Positions 1-8,362 of a DNA stretch of 64,000 bases are shown here, in pieces (position 1 is the first letter of the stretch; each line of letters starts with the position of its first letter). Below the pieces are notes generated by a model. The model made no database searches, was not told where the DNA came from, and saw only the letters and a program-made list of their open reading frames with translations. The DNA is taken from the NCBI GenBank assembly GCA_019359245.1, contig JAHHHR010000003.1, positions 248,001-312,000 of the forward strand. The letters are read 5' to 3'. A program made the translations under genes and the position numbers. The DNA is from Nostoc desertorum CM1-VF14. GTDB lineage: Bacteria > Cyanobacteriota > Cyanobacteriia > Cyanobacteriales > Nostocaceae.

Positions 1-75
1 CTCGTGTTTTCACAACTCACTACGGATAGCTCAAAACTCAACAATCCTGTTCTTTAAATTATCAGAGGTTTTGTC

Positions 76-852
76 ATGAAAATTGTTGTCATTGGTGGCA
101 ATGGACTGATCGGTAAGAAGCTTGTCAACAGGCTACGTGAGCGCGGACATGAAACGGTGGCAGCGTCCCCTTCTTCAGGTGTCAACGCTGTTACAGGTGA
201 GGGGCTGGCTGAGGCGTTAGCGGGTGCCCAAGTTGTTGTCGATGTGACAAACTCACCCTCCTTTGAGGATGCGGCGGTGTTGGAGTTCTTCGAGAAGTCA
301 ACCCGAAACCTGCTGGCGGCGGAGGCAGACGCGGGTGTGGCTCATCACATTGTAGTATCAATCGTCGGTGCCGATAGCATCCCTGATAGCGGCTATATGC
401 GTGCAAAAGTCGCTCAGGAAAAGTTGATCCAGTCCGCAACAATACCCTATACAATCGTCCGCGCTACGCAGTTCTTTGAGTTCATTGAGACGATCATCGC
501 TCAATTCCCCACGGATGGGCAAACGGTTCACTTGCCCCCTGCCTTTATCCAGCCCATCTGGTCAGATGACGTTGTTGACACGCTGGTTGATATCACACTG
601 GGAGCGCCAGTCAACGGCATTATCGATTTAGCGGGTCCAGATCGGTTTCATTTTGAGGAAATCGTCCGCCAATTCCTGAGTGCAACTCACGACTCACGTC
701 AGGTAGTTGTGGACAGCCACGCCCGTTACTTTGGTGCAGCGTTGAACGATCAGCTCGTTCCGCAGGGCAACTCGCTCATCGGCTCGACCCGTTTTGAGGA
801 CTGGCTCAACCGCTCGATCACTCAAAGATCAGCAATGAGAATTCAAGGCTGA
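76..852 (+). CDS. NAD(P)-binding NmrA/SDR-like oxidoreductase
   Basis: Predicted NAD(P)H-binding protein of the atypical (extended) SDR/NmrA type, 258 aa. It starts with a Rossmann nucleotide-binding loop, VVIGGNGLIGKKLV (residues 4-17, GxxGxxG). The middle (about 105-135) has a YMRAKVAQEKL stretch in the place of the SDR Tyr-Lys pair, followed by the PYTIVRATQFFEF segment common in NmrA-like proteins. The ATG is preceded by AGAGGT about 6 nt upstream. Substrate is unknown; relatives act as quinone or NADPH-sensing reductases. It is the first gene of a plus-strand series of redox enzymes and is more GC-rich than the core genes in the second half of the window. Confidence 0.8.
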   Translation: MKIVVIGGNGLIGKKLVNRLRERGHETVAASPSSGVNAVTGEGLAEALAGAQVVVDVTNSPSFEDAAVLEFFEKSTRNLLAAEADAGVAHHIVVSIVGADSIPDSGYMRAKVAQEKLIQSATIPYTIVRATQFFEFIETIIAQFPTDGQTVHLPPAFIQPIWSDDVVDTLVDITLGAPVNGIIDLAGPDRFHFEEIVRQFLSATHDSRQVVVDSHARYFGAALNDQLVPQGNSLIGSTRFEDWLNRSITQRSAMRIQG

Positions 853-1017
853 CACCGATTGAGTTGAGGACACAAAGTTCAACATCCCGCAACTACTGAG
901 TTTTGTAATGCTCAACTCAACCTACACCTGCCTAATCCGCGATCGGCTTGATTCAGCATAAGGGCACATCATACGGATTTATATCCACCAGTTTGTATTC
1001 ACGCAAGGAGAACGGAA

Positions 1018-1473
1018 GTGTTTACTAAATTTTTCTCGCGACTTGCATTCATGACTCTCTCCATATTCATAACGTTCTCCATATTCGCAACTCTCCCCGT
1101 ATTCGCAGCTTCAGCCAATGATTTATCTGCTGATAAGTCTAAGGTAACGCTGGTCTTTGATCGCGCCCTTCCTAATGTGCCTGGAAAGAGTATCAAAGGC
1201 TTGCTGGTCGAATATGCACCAGGTGGCTCAACACCCGCACATATCCATGCAGCCTCGGCTTTTGTCTATGCAACCGTGCTTGAAGGTGCTATTCGTAGCA
1301 AAATCAATGATAATCCGGAGCAGGTATATCACGCTGGTGAGAATTTTTTTGAAGTACCTGGCGATCATCATCGTGTCAGCGCAAATGCCAGTAATACTCA
1401 ACCCATGCGTATGCTAGCCGTCTTTGTCGTCGATACCAATGAAGAGAACCTGACCAGATTGGACGACGAGTAA
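1018..1473 (+). CDS. Exported cupin-domain protein
   Basis: Small cupin-fold protein of 151 aa with an N-terminal hydrophobic signal segment (about residues 8-31, ending near VFAASA), so probably exported. The GTG start is chosen because AAGGAG lies 7 nt upstream (1005-1010). The single cupin_2 domain covers about residues 50-140. Candidate metal ligands are the two His in PAHIHAASAF, a Glu about 11 residues later, and His in PGDHHRVS. Known cupins of this type bind a metal and act on small organic molecules or serve as sensors; the substrate here cannot be read. Several other island genes also carry export leaders. Confidence 0.75.
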   Translation: MFTKFFSRLAFMTLSIFITFSIFATLPVFAASANDLSADKSKVTLVFDRALPNVPGKSIKGLLVEYAPGGSTPAHIHAASAFVYATVLEGAIRSKINDNPEQVYHAGENFFEVPGDHHRVSANASNTQPMRMLAVFVVDTNEENLTRLDDE

Positions 1474-1504
1474 AACGTAAAATTACATACAAGGATTTTG
1501 ATGT

Positions 1505-1663
1505 ATCGACACTACCGAACTTAGAGCCGGAGACACTCAAGAGCTAGTGAGTTGGGATGGTAACAACATCACTGTTGCCAATATCACTCAACGTTATGTT
1601 CGTGAGCAGGAAAATCCAGAATTACTTCATCACGCAGCTAACAGCCAAGCATATCAGGTCTAA
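1505..1663 (+). pseudogene. Possible gene 3'-end remnant, unrecognised
   Basis: A stop-bounded reading frame of 52 codons without an ATG. The translation is polar and protein-like (it includes LVSWDGNNITVANITQRYV). It could be the 3' end of a deleted gene. I recognise no family. It occupies most of the 338-nt gap between the cupin and the next SDR; the remainder is the shared leader block. Confidence 0.25.
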
Positions 1664-1702
1664 CAAGCTCCCTTCCTGCTGTTTTCCTCCAATCCAAATG
1701 AT

Positions 1703-1811
1703 TAAGTCGCGTTTTAACTCAAAGAATTTGAGTGGTGTAAATTGAGCGATCGCAGAAGAATGAAGTTAATCGAGGTGGGCAGCAAGCTCCACCAACCTAA
1801 AGGAGAACAAG
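1703..1811 (+). promoter_or_regulatory. Shared 109-nt promoter/5'-leader block, copy 1
   Basis: The first 60 nt (TAAGTCGCGTTTTAACTC onward, through a HIP1 site and CAGAAGAAT) are nearly identical to 7144-7202. The last 16 nt (CTAAAGGAGAACAAG before ATG) are also shared. Both copies begin exactly 109 nt before the start codon, although the genes they precede (SDR and VOC) are unrelated. This suggests a copied promoter and ribosome-binding module. Confidence 0.65.
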
Positions 1812-2678
1812 ATGAAAACGCAGAAAGTGTGGTTCATTACCGGAGCTTCCAGAGGCTTTGGGTTAGAAATTGCCAAAGCAGCCCTGGCAGCAGGCGACCA
1901 GGTAATAGCAACGGTTCGCAGTCAACCCGCACAACTTGCCGCTACCCTGCACGACCACCCGGATCTGTACGTTGTGCAGATGGATGTCACCCAGGAAGAC
2001 CAGGTACAAGAGGCTGTTAAGCAAAGCATTACCCGTTTCGGCCGGGTTGATGTCTTAGTCAATAATGCCGGGTTTGGCATGGTTACTGCGATCGAAGAAG
2101 CCACGGATGCCGAAGTCCGCAAACAGTATGATACCAACGTGTTTGGTTTACTGAACGTGACTCGTGTGGTGTTGCCGTACCTGCGCCAGCAAAAATCCGG
2201 GCGGGTGATCAATATCACCTCGCTGTTCGGCTACGATACAGTTCCGGGCTGGGGATTGTACGGGTCCACTAAATTTGCGGTTGAAGGTCTCTCAAAAGGG
2301 TTAGCAGTCGAACTAGCACCGCTCGGCATCCACGTCACAGCAGTAGCTCCTGGTCTTTTTAGTACCGACTTCCTGAGCGCTGAATCTTATGTTGCCGCTA
2401 AGACCATCATCGACGATTACCAGGAAACGGTAGGGCCGATGCGGAGCGGAGCCGATGCGCTACATGGGCAGCAGCCCGGTGATCCAAAAAAGTTTGCGGC
2501 TGTGATTATTCGACTCGCCAATACAGAACGCCCGCCACTGCATTTGCCCGTCGGGAAAGACACGATCGCAATGTACCAGAACAACGCCGCGAAAATGGCA
2601 CAGGAAATTGAAGCATGGTTGCCAGTCGCTACCAGTACTGACCATGACCACCGCGTAGCAGCTTTGACCATCTCCTAA
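1812..2678 (+). CDS. SDR family NAD(P)-dependent oxidoreductase
   Basis: Classical short-chain dehydrogenase/reductase, 288 aa. The cofactor loop TGASRGFG is at 10-17, NNAG at 84-87, and the catalytic set is Ser137, Tyr150 and Lys154 (YGSTK). The C-terminal tail of about 40 residues beyond the core resembles the subfamily often named oxidoreductase/retinol dehydrogenase-like. It has a strong Shine-Dalgarno (AAAGGAG) and sits downstream of the copied leader block 1703-1811. It probably reduces or oxidises a small carbonyl/alcohol; the substrate is unknown. The neighbouring GMC oxidoreductase and second SDR suggest alcohol/aldehyde chemistry. Confidence 0.88.
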   Translation: MKTQKVWFITGASRGFGLEIAKAALAAGDQVIATVRSQPAQLAATLHDHPDLYVVQMDVTQEDQVQEAVKQSITRFGRVDVLVNNAGFGMVTAIEEATDAEVRKQYDTNVFGLLNVTRVVLPYLRQQKSGRVINITSLFGYDTVPGWGLYGSTKFAVEGLSKGLAVELAPLGIHVTAVAPGLFSTDFLSAESYVAAKTIIDDYQETVGPMRSGADALHGQQPGDPKKFAAVIIRLANTERPPLHLPVGKDTIAMYQNNAAKMAQEIEAWLPVATSTDHDHRVAALTIS

Positions 2679-2716
2679 CCTGCAACATTCACACATTATC
2701 TCCTTTGGAGATTGTG

Positions 2717-2788
2717 ATGAAACTGGAAGAAGGTCCAAAAGCCGTTGCCTATCATGCAGATGTGACGGAAAGAAGCAACCCGAGCTAA
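2717..2788 (+). CDS. Possible 23-aa small ORF
   Basis: ATG at 2717 follows TTTGGAG with 6-nt spacing and opens a 23-codon frame ending at TAA 2786-2788, 27 nt before the GMC gene. The peptide (MKLEEGPKAVAYHADVTERS...) matches no family I know. It may be a small coupled ORF or the 5' stump of a lost gene. Confidence 0.25.
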   Translation: MKLEEGPKAVAYHADVTERSNPS

Positions 2789-2815
2789 TTCGATTTTGAA
2801 AGCGAGGTAGGCACA

Positions 2816-4510
2816 ATGAAAACGAACTTTGAGAACGAGTCCTTCGAAGATGAACGTGACAACTATCAACGTGGCGCTGATGGTCGCGATATTTTCGCCG
2901 AGCGTGTCCGCAGTAACCAGCACAAGCTCACCTCCCAGCTAAGGCACCAGTACGATTTTATTGTTTGCGGATCTGGATCTTCTGGTTCGGTGGTTGCCCG
3001 CAGACTGGCCGAGAATCCAGATGTCAGTGTTCTGCTGGTTGAAGCTGGAGGCACTGATGATCTGCCAAGTGTCATGGAAGCAAATCAATGGCCAATGAAC
3101 CTTGGAAGCGATCGCGACTGGAGCTTCCCAGGCCAGCCGAATCGACATGTGAACGGTCGTTCGATTCCGTTCTCTATGGGCAAGGTACTTGGCGGTGGAT
3201 CGAGCATCAACGTCATGGTTTGGGCACGCGGACACAAGCATGATTGGGATTTCTTCGCATCCGTTGCCAACGATCCGGCCTGGAATTATGAATCCGTCTT
3301 GAAGATTTATCGTCGCCTAGAAGATTGGCATGGCGTGCCAGACCCGATGTATCGCGGAACAGGAGGGCCAGTATTTGTCCAGCCCGCGCCAGATCCAAAC
3401 CCGATCGCACCCGCAACGATCGAAGGAGCGCGGGTGGTGGGTATTCCTACTTTTGAAAATCCGAACGGACGCATGATGGAAGCGGCGAAGGGCGCTTCTA
3501 TCAGCGATGTGCGAGTCCGCAATGGCAAGCGCGAATCGATATTCCGCTCCTATGTCTTCCCTTATATGGATCGGCCAAACCTGACGGTTCTCAGTCATGC
3601 ACTGGTCACACGGCTGACGTTCCAGGGCAAGCGGGTCACTGGCGTGGAGATCGCTTATCGTGACGCGATCTATCGCATTGGTGCGGCAGTCGAAGTCGTG
3701 CTGTCGCTCGGTGCGATCCATACGCCAAAAGTGCTGATGCAATCCGGTATCGGCGATGAAGCCGAGTTGCGGCGATTTGGAATTCCTGTTGTGCAGCACC
3801 TTCCCGGTGTGGGACAAAACTTTCAAGACCACGTTGCATTTGATTGTGTCTGGGAATATCAAAACGCTCTCGCACCAAGAAATAACTTGTCTGAGGCAAT
3901 CTTTTTCTCGACAAGCCAGCCCGGGCTTAACAGTCCAGACTTATTTGTTTGTCAAGCCGAGGTGCCAAAATCCAGTGCCGAGAATGCCGCCCGGTTTGGG
4001 CTGCCTGATGCAGGCTGGACGTTGTTTGGAGCGCTCGTGCACCCCAAAAGCCGAGGTCGTCTGCGCCTGACGGGAGCCGATCCATCCGACCCAATTCTGA
4101 TTGATGCAAACACGCTGTCTGACCCGGATGATCTCAAAACCGCGATCGCCTGCGTAGAACTCTGCCGCGAAGTCGGTAACTCCGCTCCCCTTCGTCCGTT
4201 TGTCAAGCGCGAAGTGATGCCAGGTAATTTGAAAGGGGCCGAACTCGAACGCTTTATTCGAGATGCTGCGACGAGTTTCTGGCACGAAACCTGCACCGCG
4301 AAGATGGGTCGAGATTCTATGTCGGTGGTGGATAACAACCTGAGAGTGTATGGAATCGACAATCTCCGGATTGCTGATGGATCGATTCTGCCGCGAATAA
4401 CGACTGGTAACACAATGGCCCCCTGCGTGATCATCGGGGAGCGGGCAGCAGAAATTCTACATCTCGAACATCAGCTGCAAGCCACCGTAAAAACAGGCTT
4501 AAGCAAGTAA
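2816..4510 (+). CDS. GMC family oxidoreductase (choline dehydrogenase-like)
   Basis: Flavoprotein of the glucose-methanol-choline family, 564 aa, the usual length. The FAD dinucleotide-binding motif GSGSSG is at 52-57, after an unusual 45-residue polar N-terminal extension. GMC signature 1 is seen in GKVLGGGSSINVMVW and signature 2 in GAIHTPKVLMQSGIGD. The C-terminal active-site block has SFWHETCTAKMG (catalytic His) and TGNTMAPC (Asn). Members oxidise primary alcohols or sugars to aldehydes and pass electrons to oxygen or a quinone. No export signal is visible. It lies between two SDR genes, so a shared alcohol-oxidation role is plausible but inferred. Confidence 0.93.
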   Translation: MKTNFENESFEDERDNYQRGADGRDIFAERVRSNQHKLTSQLRHQYDFIVCGSGSSGSVVARRLAENPDVSVLLVEAGGTDDLPSVMEANQWPMNLGSDRDWSFPGQPNRHVNGRSIPFSMGKVLGGGSSINVMVWARGHKHDWDFFASVANDPAWNYESVLKIYRRLEDWHGVPDPMYRGTGGPVFVQPAPDPNPIAPATIEGARVVGIPTFENPNGRMMEAAKGASISDVRVRNGKRESIFRSYVFPYMDRPNLTVLSHALVTRLTFQGKRVTGVEIAYRDAIYRIGAAVEVVLSLGAIHTPKVLMQSGIGDEAELRRFGIPVVQHLPGVGQNFQDHVAFDCVWEYQNALAPRNNLSEAIFFSTSQPGLNSPDLFVCQAEVPKSSAENAARFGLPDAGWTLFGALVHPKSRGRLRLTGADPSDPILIDANTLSDPDDLKTAIACVELCREVGNSAPLRPFVKREVMPGNLKGAELERFIRDAATSFWHETCTAKMGRDSMSVVDNNLRVYGIDNLRIADGSILPRITTGNTMAPCVIIGERAAEILHLEHQLQATVKTGLSK

Positions 4511-4661
4511 TAGAACCACAACTCTATAGCTTACACTGCATACTTGCATTTTTGTCAACACATAAGTTCTATGACTGAAAACAGACTGCAATTGCACTGT
4601 GCCATTCAATAGATTCGTCCCTCGTTTCACTAACCCCTCAAAAGCATAAAGGAGTTTTACT

Positions 4662-5372
4662 ATGGGCATTGAACAGAAAGTTGCTGTTATTACTGGCGCA
4701 TCGCAGGGCATCGGCGCAGCCCTTGTCAAGGCATATCGCGATCGCAACTATCGGGTGGTCGCCACCTCGCGCTCGATCGAGCCATCGAACGATGATGCAA
4801 TTCTCACAGTACCCGGCGACATCGCTAATCGAAAAACCGCCGAGCGTGCAATTTCCGAAGGCGTGTCCCGCTTCGGGCGCATCGACACGCTCATCAACAA
4901 CGCTGGCATCTTCATCGCCAAGCCATTTACCCAATATACTGAGGCTGACTACGAGGTATATCTGGGCACTAACGTCACTGGCTTCTTTCACATGACGCAA
5001 CTAGCGATCGCCCAGATGGAGAAGCAGGGTAGCGGTCATGTTGTGCAGATATCGACGAGCTTGGTTGACAACCCGATCGCTGGCGTACCATCTGTACTTG
5101 CATCGCTCACTAAAGGCGGACTGAATGCCGCGACCAGATCGCTGGCGATCGAGTATGCCAAGCGCGGTATCCGGGTGAACGCGATCGCGCTAGGTAACAT
5201 CAAGACGCCAATGCACCCCGCCGAGACCCATGCACAGCTCGCTGCCATGCATCCAATGGAGCGTATGGGTGAAATCTCTGACATCGTTGATGCAATCTTC
5301 TACCTCGAATCAGCCAACTTTGTGACGGGCGAAATCCTTCACGTCGATGGTGGACAGAGTGCGGGTCACTGA
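4662..5372 (+). CDS. Atypical SDR lacking the catalytic tyrosine
   Basis: SDR-fold protein of 236 aa. It has TGASQGIG (11-18), NNAG (79-82), TSLVDN in the Ser region and the FabG-like C-terminus TGEILHVDGGQ. In the active-site helix the sequence is SVLASLTKGGL: Lys151 is present, but the residue four positions before it, normally the catalytic Tyr, is Ala147. The cofactor loop is intact, so NAD(P) binding is expected, while ordinary SDR catalysis is doubtful. From memory, an ASLTKGGL subgroup exists in other bacteria, so this may be an established variant. The Shine-Dalgarno AAAGGAG lies 8 nt upstream. Confidence 0.85.
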   Translation: MGIEQKVAVITGASQGIGAALVKAYRDRNYRVVATSRSIEPSNDDAILTVPGDIANRKTAERAISEGVSRFGRIDTLINNAGIFIAKPFTQYTEADYEVYLGTNVTGFFHMTQLAIAQMEKQGSGHVVQISTSLVDNPIAGVPSVLASLTKGGLNAATRSLAIEYAKRGIRVNAIALGNIKTPMHPAETHAQLAAMHPMERMGEISDIVDAIFYLESANFVTGEILHVDGGQSAGH

Positions 5373-5459
5373 CATCACCTTGAGCCAAGAAGAATGACTT
5401 TGATGCTTTTGCTTTCAACCAGAGTTGCTCAACCGCCTAGCCTTTAAAGGAACACAGGC

Positions 5460-5789
5460 ATGATCTACGAATTACGCATTTATCACGCCATACCCGGACG
5501 ACTACCCGCGCTGCTCGCGCGCTTCGAGAACCACACACTGCGAATCTGGGAAAAGCATGGCATCCGCCAAGCTGGATTCTGGACAACGCTAATCGGCGAG
5601 AGCGAGAGTAACCAGCTCACCTACCTGCTTGCCTGGGACAACCTGGCTGAACGCCAAGAGCGCTGGAACGCATTCCTCGCCGACCCCGAATGGATCGCAA
5701 CCAAGACCGAAACTGAGAAGGACGGTTCACTTGTGCAGAACATCCGCAACGAGTTGCTGGCACCGACCGCCTTTTCCTCGGTGAAGTGA
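5460..5789 (+). CDS. NIPSNAP family protein
   Basis: 109-aa alpha/beta-barrel (ferredoxin-like) protein. It begins with MIYELRIYHAIPGRL and contains the RIWEKHGIRQAGFWTT and YLLAWDNLAERQERWNAF segments typical of NIPSNAP. The C-terminus is LVQNIRNELLAP. The family's biochemical role is unclear; single-domain bacterial members often sit beside catabolic oxidoreductases. AAAGGAACACAGGC precedes the ATG. Two decayed copies of this gene are present at 7946-8002 and 9011-9082, each followed by the same 3' flank, so this is the surviving member of a local duplication series. Confidence 0.85.
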   Translation: MIYELRIYHAIPGRLPALLARFENHTLRIWEKHGIRQAGFWTTLIGESESNQLTYLLAWDNLAERQERWNAFLADPEWIATKTETEKDGSLVQNIRNELLAPTAFSSVK

Positions 5790-5885
5790 GCGATGGGGCG
5801 AGCTACGGAACTCAAACCCGTAGCATCCGGCCTAAAGACTCCTCCCCACCATCACAAGTGAGTAATGCGGAGAGATAATCACTTA
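5787..5885 (+). repeat. Island repeat R2, copy 1 (NIPSNAP 3' flank)
   Basis: The block begins at the NIPSNAP stop codon (TGAGCGATGGGGCGAGC), continues through CCCACCATCACAA.TGAGTAATGC and ends near GATAATCACTTAA. Related blocks are at 8000-8095 and 9080-9170. It contains a rough GGGGCGAG/CTCGCCCC inverted pair, clearest in copies 2 and 3, and so may have served as a terminator. Confidence 0.6.
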
Positions 5886-5931
5886 AAGACATATATCTTG
5901 CTTGTATTATTAGCAAGCGTGGGAGATACTT

Positions 5932-7011
5932 ATGTGGCCTAAAACAGAACTGATAGATTTGCTCAAGATCACGCATCCAATAATTCAGGCTCCGATGGCT
6001 GGTGCTTCCACACCTGAGTTGGTTGCGGCTGTTTCTAATGCAGGAGGTCTTGGATCATATGGCGGTGCAGCCACTCCACCAGCTAAACTTCGCTCCATTA
6101 TCAGGCAAATTCGAGAACTGACAGACCAACCCTTTGGAGTTAATTTGTTTGCCCCAGCAGTTGAAGCGTATGAAATTGTGCCTGAGCAGCAAGCAGCAAT
6201 GTCCGAGTTATTAACAATATGGCATAACGAACTTGATGCAGGGCCTGTTCCCGAACCAATATCAATACTAGGGCCATTCCAAGAGCAATTTACTGTCTTG
6301 CTTGAGGAGAAAGTACCTGTTTTTAGTTTCCACTTTGGGCCTGCGCCAATCGAGGCAATTCGTGAGATACACGCTATAGGCTCAATTGTATTAGCAACCG
6401 CGACGACCGTCGGTGAAGCAAAAGCTCTAGTCGTTGCAGGAGTTGATGTCATCATAGCTCAGGGCTTTGAAGCCGGAGGTCATCGCGGAACCTTTGCGGT
6501 ACCTTATGAACAGGGATTGATTGGAACAGCAGCGTTGGTGCCGCAAATAGCTGATGCGGTATCAGTTCCGGTCGTGGCGGCGGGTGGAATCATGGATGCT
6601 CGTGGAATCGTTGCTGCATTTGCACTTGGGGCAAGCGGGGTACAGATGGGAACTGCCTTTCTCGCCTGCCCTGAGAACAATATCCCAGAAGTATATAGGC
6701 AGGCGGTACTCAAGTGTAAAGACGAAGACACTGTTATTACTGAAGTATTTTCCGGCAAACCCGCCAGAGCAATACGAAATAGATTTATACGTGAAATGGA
6801 AAATAACAGGGATAAGGTGCTGCCCTTCCCGGCTCAGATGTCTATAGGGCGGGTTTTGTATCAGACTTCTGCTCAAAAATCAAATCCAGATTTTGTCAGT
6901 ATGTGGGCAGGACAGGGAGCAGCATTAGCCGAAGCTCTCCCGGCAGGTGAGCTGATCGAAAAAATTATACAAGAATTTCTTGCCGTAACTGCTTCTTTAC
7001 AACTCAAATAA
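5932..7011 (+). CDS. Nitronate monooxygenase
   Basis: FMN-dependent TIM-barrel enzyme of 359 aa in the nitronate monooxygenase/2-nitropropane dioxygenase family. It has the N-terminal IIQAPMAGASTPELVAAV motif, GGLGSYGG, the central HFGPAP loop and the phosphate-binding/active-site segment QGFEAGGHRGTF, followed by PVVAAGGIMDARG and ALGASGVQMGTAF. These enzymes oxidise alkyl nitronates such as propionate-3-nitronate to carbonyls, giving detoxification. The GGAG ribosome site is 7 nt upstream. The coding sequence is less GC-rich than its neighbours. Confidence 0.93.
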   Translation: MWPKTELIDLLKITHPIIQAPMAGASTPELVAAVSNAGGLGSYGGAATPPAKLRSIIRQIRELTDQPFGVNLFAPAVEAYEIVPEQQAAMSELLTIWHNELDAGPVPEPISILGPFQEQFTVLLEEKVPVFSFHFGPAPIEAIREIHAIGSIVLATATTVGEAKALVVAGVDVIIAQGFEAGGHRGTFAVPYEQGLIGTAALVPQIADAVSVPVVAAGGIMDARGIVAAFALGASGVQMGTAFLACPENNIPEVYRQAVLKCKDEDTVITEVFSGKPARAIRNRFIREMENNRDKVLPFPAQMSIGRVLYQTSAQKSNPDFVSMWAGQGAALAEALPAGELIEKIIQEFLAVTASLQLK

Positions 7012-7143
7012 TAACTTAATAGTTCAAACCAAAGTCTATCTCTGAACAACCGCTTGCAGTGAACCGCCAATTATGTTGTTGGTGAGAGTCAAAATTTTAT
7101 CCTAAATTCACTTGAATGCTGAAAGTTCAGGAGGACACACATC

Positions 7144-7252
7144 TAAGTCGCGTTTTAACTCAAAGAACTTGAGTGGTGTAAATTAGGCGATCGCAGAAGA
7201 ATAAAAAGTAACCGAAGTAGATATTCAACTCACGAATCTAAAGGAGAACAAG
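7144..7252 (+). promoter_or_regulatory. Shared 109-nt promoter/5'-leader block, copy 2
   Basis: Second copy of the block at 1703-1811, again starting 109 nt before an ATG. The first 60 nt differ at only a few positions and the terminal CTAAAGGAGAACAAG is identical. The middle part has diverged. Confidence 0.65.
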
Positions 7253-7942
7253 ATGAACAGCAATCACGTAAACAATCCAAACATGAAACTCGAAGTTGTG
7301 GTGTTCAGCGTTTCCGACGTAGAACGCACCAAGGCATTCTACCAGAATCTTGGCTGGCGATTCGACATCGACGTGGTGGAGGGCGACTTCCGCGGCGTAC
7401 ACTTTACTCCGCCCAACTCAGATGCCTCGATCCTCTTTGGCAAGGGAGTCACTCCAAATAATTCTGGCTCGGCGCACAACTTGGTTCTCGCTGTGGACGA
7501 CCTCGACGCCGCCCGCGAAGACTTGATCGCTCGCGGTGTCAACGTGAGCGAGATATTCCACTACGCTGGCGGCCCCTTTAACAACGCCGTGGAGAACCCA
7601 CGCGTCAATGGGCGCGACCCGCAAGATCGTTCCTACTTCTCATTTGCCTCGTTTGAGGACCCAGACGGGAACGTCTGGCTGCTCCAGGAAATCACAACGC
7701 GGCTTCCTGGTCGTCTTTGGGACTCGACACGAGCAGGAGACCTAGACGTTGCGACCCTTGCAAGCCTTCTCCGTGAGACGGCAGAGCAACACGATCACTA
7801 CGAGAAGACTCACGCCGAGCATCACTGGTGGGACTGGTACGCGCCTTATCTGAGTGCGCGTCAAAATGGCAGCAACCCAGAAGAGGCTGCCGCCATCGCT
7901 GACCGTTACATGGAGGAAATTTTTCCTGTTCTTTCCACGTGA
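7253..7942 (+). CDS. VOC (glyoxalase-like) protein with C-terminal helical extension
   Basis: 229-aa protein. Residues about 10-150 form a vicinal-oxygen-chelate domain: KLEVVVFSVSDVERTKAFYQ, LGWRFDIDV, HNLVLAVDDLDAARED, FEDPDGNVWLLQE. The last 80 residues (ETAEQHDHYEKTHAEHHWWDW) form a His-rich helical tail, seen in some glyoxalase relatives from other phyla. The family includes metal-dependent lyases, dioxygenases and antibiotic-binding proteins; the substrate is unknown. The gene lies behind leader copy 2. A decayed NIPSNAP segment begins within 5 nt of its stop. Confidence 0.85.
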   Translation: MNSNHVNNPNMKLEVVVFSVSDVERTKAFYQNLGWRFDIDVVEGDFRGVHFTPPNSDASILFGKGVTPNNSGSAHNLVLAVDDLDAAREDLIARGVNVSEIFHYAGGPFNNAVENPRVNGRDPQDRSYFSFASFEDPDGNVWLLQEITTRLPGRLWDSTRAGDLDVATLASLLRETAEQHDHYEKTHAEHHWWDWYAPYLSARQNGSNPEEAAAIADRYMEEIFPVLST

Positions 7943-7945
7943 TGC

Positions 7946-8002
7946 GGTCAAAATGGCACTCACCAGGTTGGGTTCTAGACAACCTGATGAGTGCTGAATT
8001 GA
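7946..8002 (+). pseudogene. NIPSNAP gene remnant (internal fragment)
   Basis: Nucleotides from GGTCAAAATGGCACTCACC through TTCTAGACAACC align with the part of the intact NIPSNAP gene encoding EKHGIRQAGFWTT (about 5550-5590). In frame it reads HQVGF-stop-TT with further stops. It is fused directly to the NIPSNAP stop region and repeat R2, so most of the gene has been deleted. Confidence 0.5.
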
Positions 8003-8095
8003 GCGATAGGGCGAACACAGAACTCGAACCTGTCGCTCGCCCCACCATCACAACTGAGTCATGCAGACAGATAATACGTAACCTCAGTTAAATCC
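8000..8095 (+). repeat. Island repeat R2, copy 2
   Basis: Begins TGAGCGATAGGGCGAACACAG, continues CGCTCGCCCCACCATCACAAC and GACAGATAATACGTAACC. It matches 9080-9170 and, less closely, 5787-5885. Unlike copy 1, it runs straight into a Tat-leader sequence. Confidence 0.6.
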
Positions 8096-8111
8096 AATTG
8101 GAGAAAGATTA

Positions 8112-8300
8112 ATGTCTGAAAAAATCAACCATCAACGATGTCGGTTTTTGGGCATTGCGGCCATGACGATTGCGACTACGCAACACCTAAGCCGATTCGG
8201 TTGTGCGATCGCCTTTGGCGGGTCGGGCGCTCCAGCAAAGCAAAACTAATGGAGACCACCATGACTCAACCCGGACCCGTGCTCGTCAAAGTTGGTTGAC
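8112..8300 (+). pseudogene. Collapsed Tat-hydrolase gene (leader joined to gene end)
   Basis: ATG at 8112 starts a 45-codon frame, MSEKINHQRCRFLGIAAMTI..., ending at TAA 8247-8249. It is the same Tat leader as at 9193 and 16040, but the second twin Arg is Cys. After the stop the DNA still follows the leader linker (CCATGACTCAACCCGGACCC). It then jumps at about 8285 to a sequence matching the 3' end of the 16040 hydrolase (GTTGACGGTTA, GTTTAGCCTGA). An internal deletion therefore removed nearly the whole mature domain, leaving only the leader and the tail. Confidence 0.65.
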
Positions 8301-8362
8301 GGTTACTGATCGTGTTTAGCCTGAGCCGTGAAACGAACAATTTGCAGCAAAAAGAAAACACC

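Noticed and set aside
1557..1745. 62-codon plus-strand frame
   Set aside because: No ribosome site, unusual composition, and it runs into the duplicated leader block; the adjoining frame 1505-1663 is the more protein-like one.
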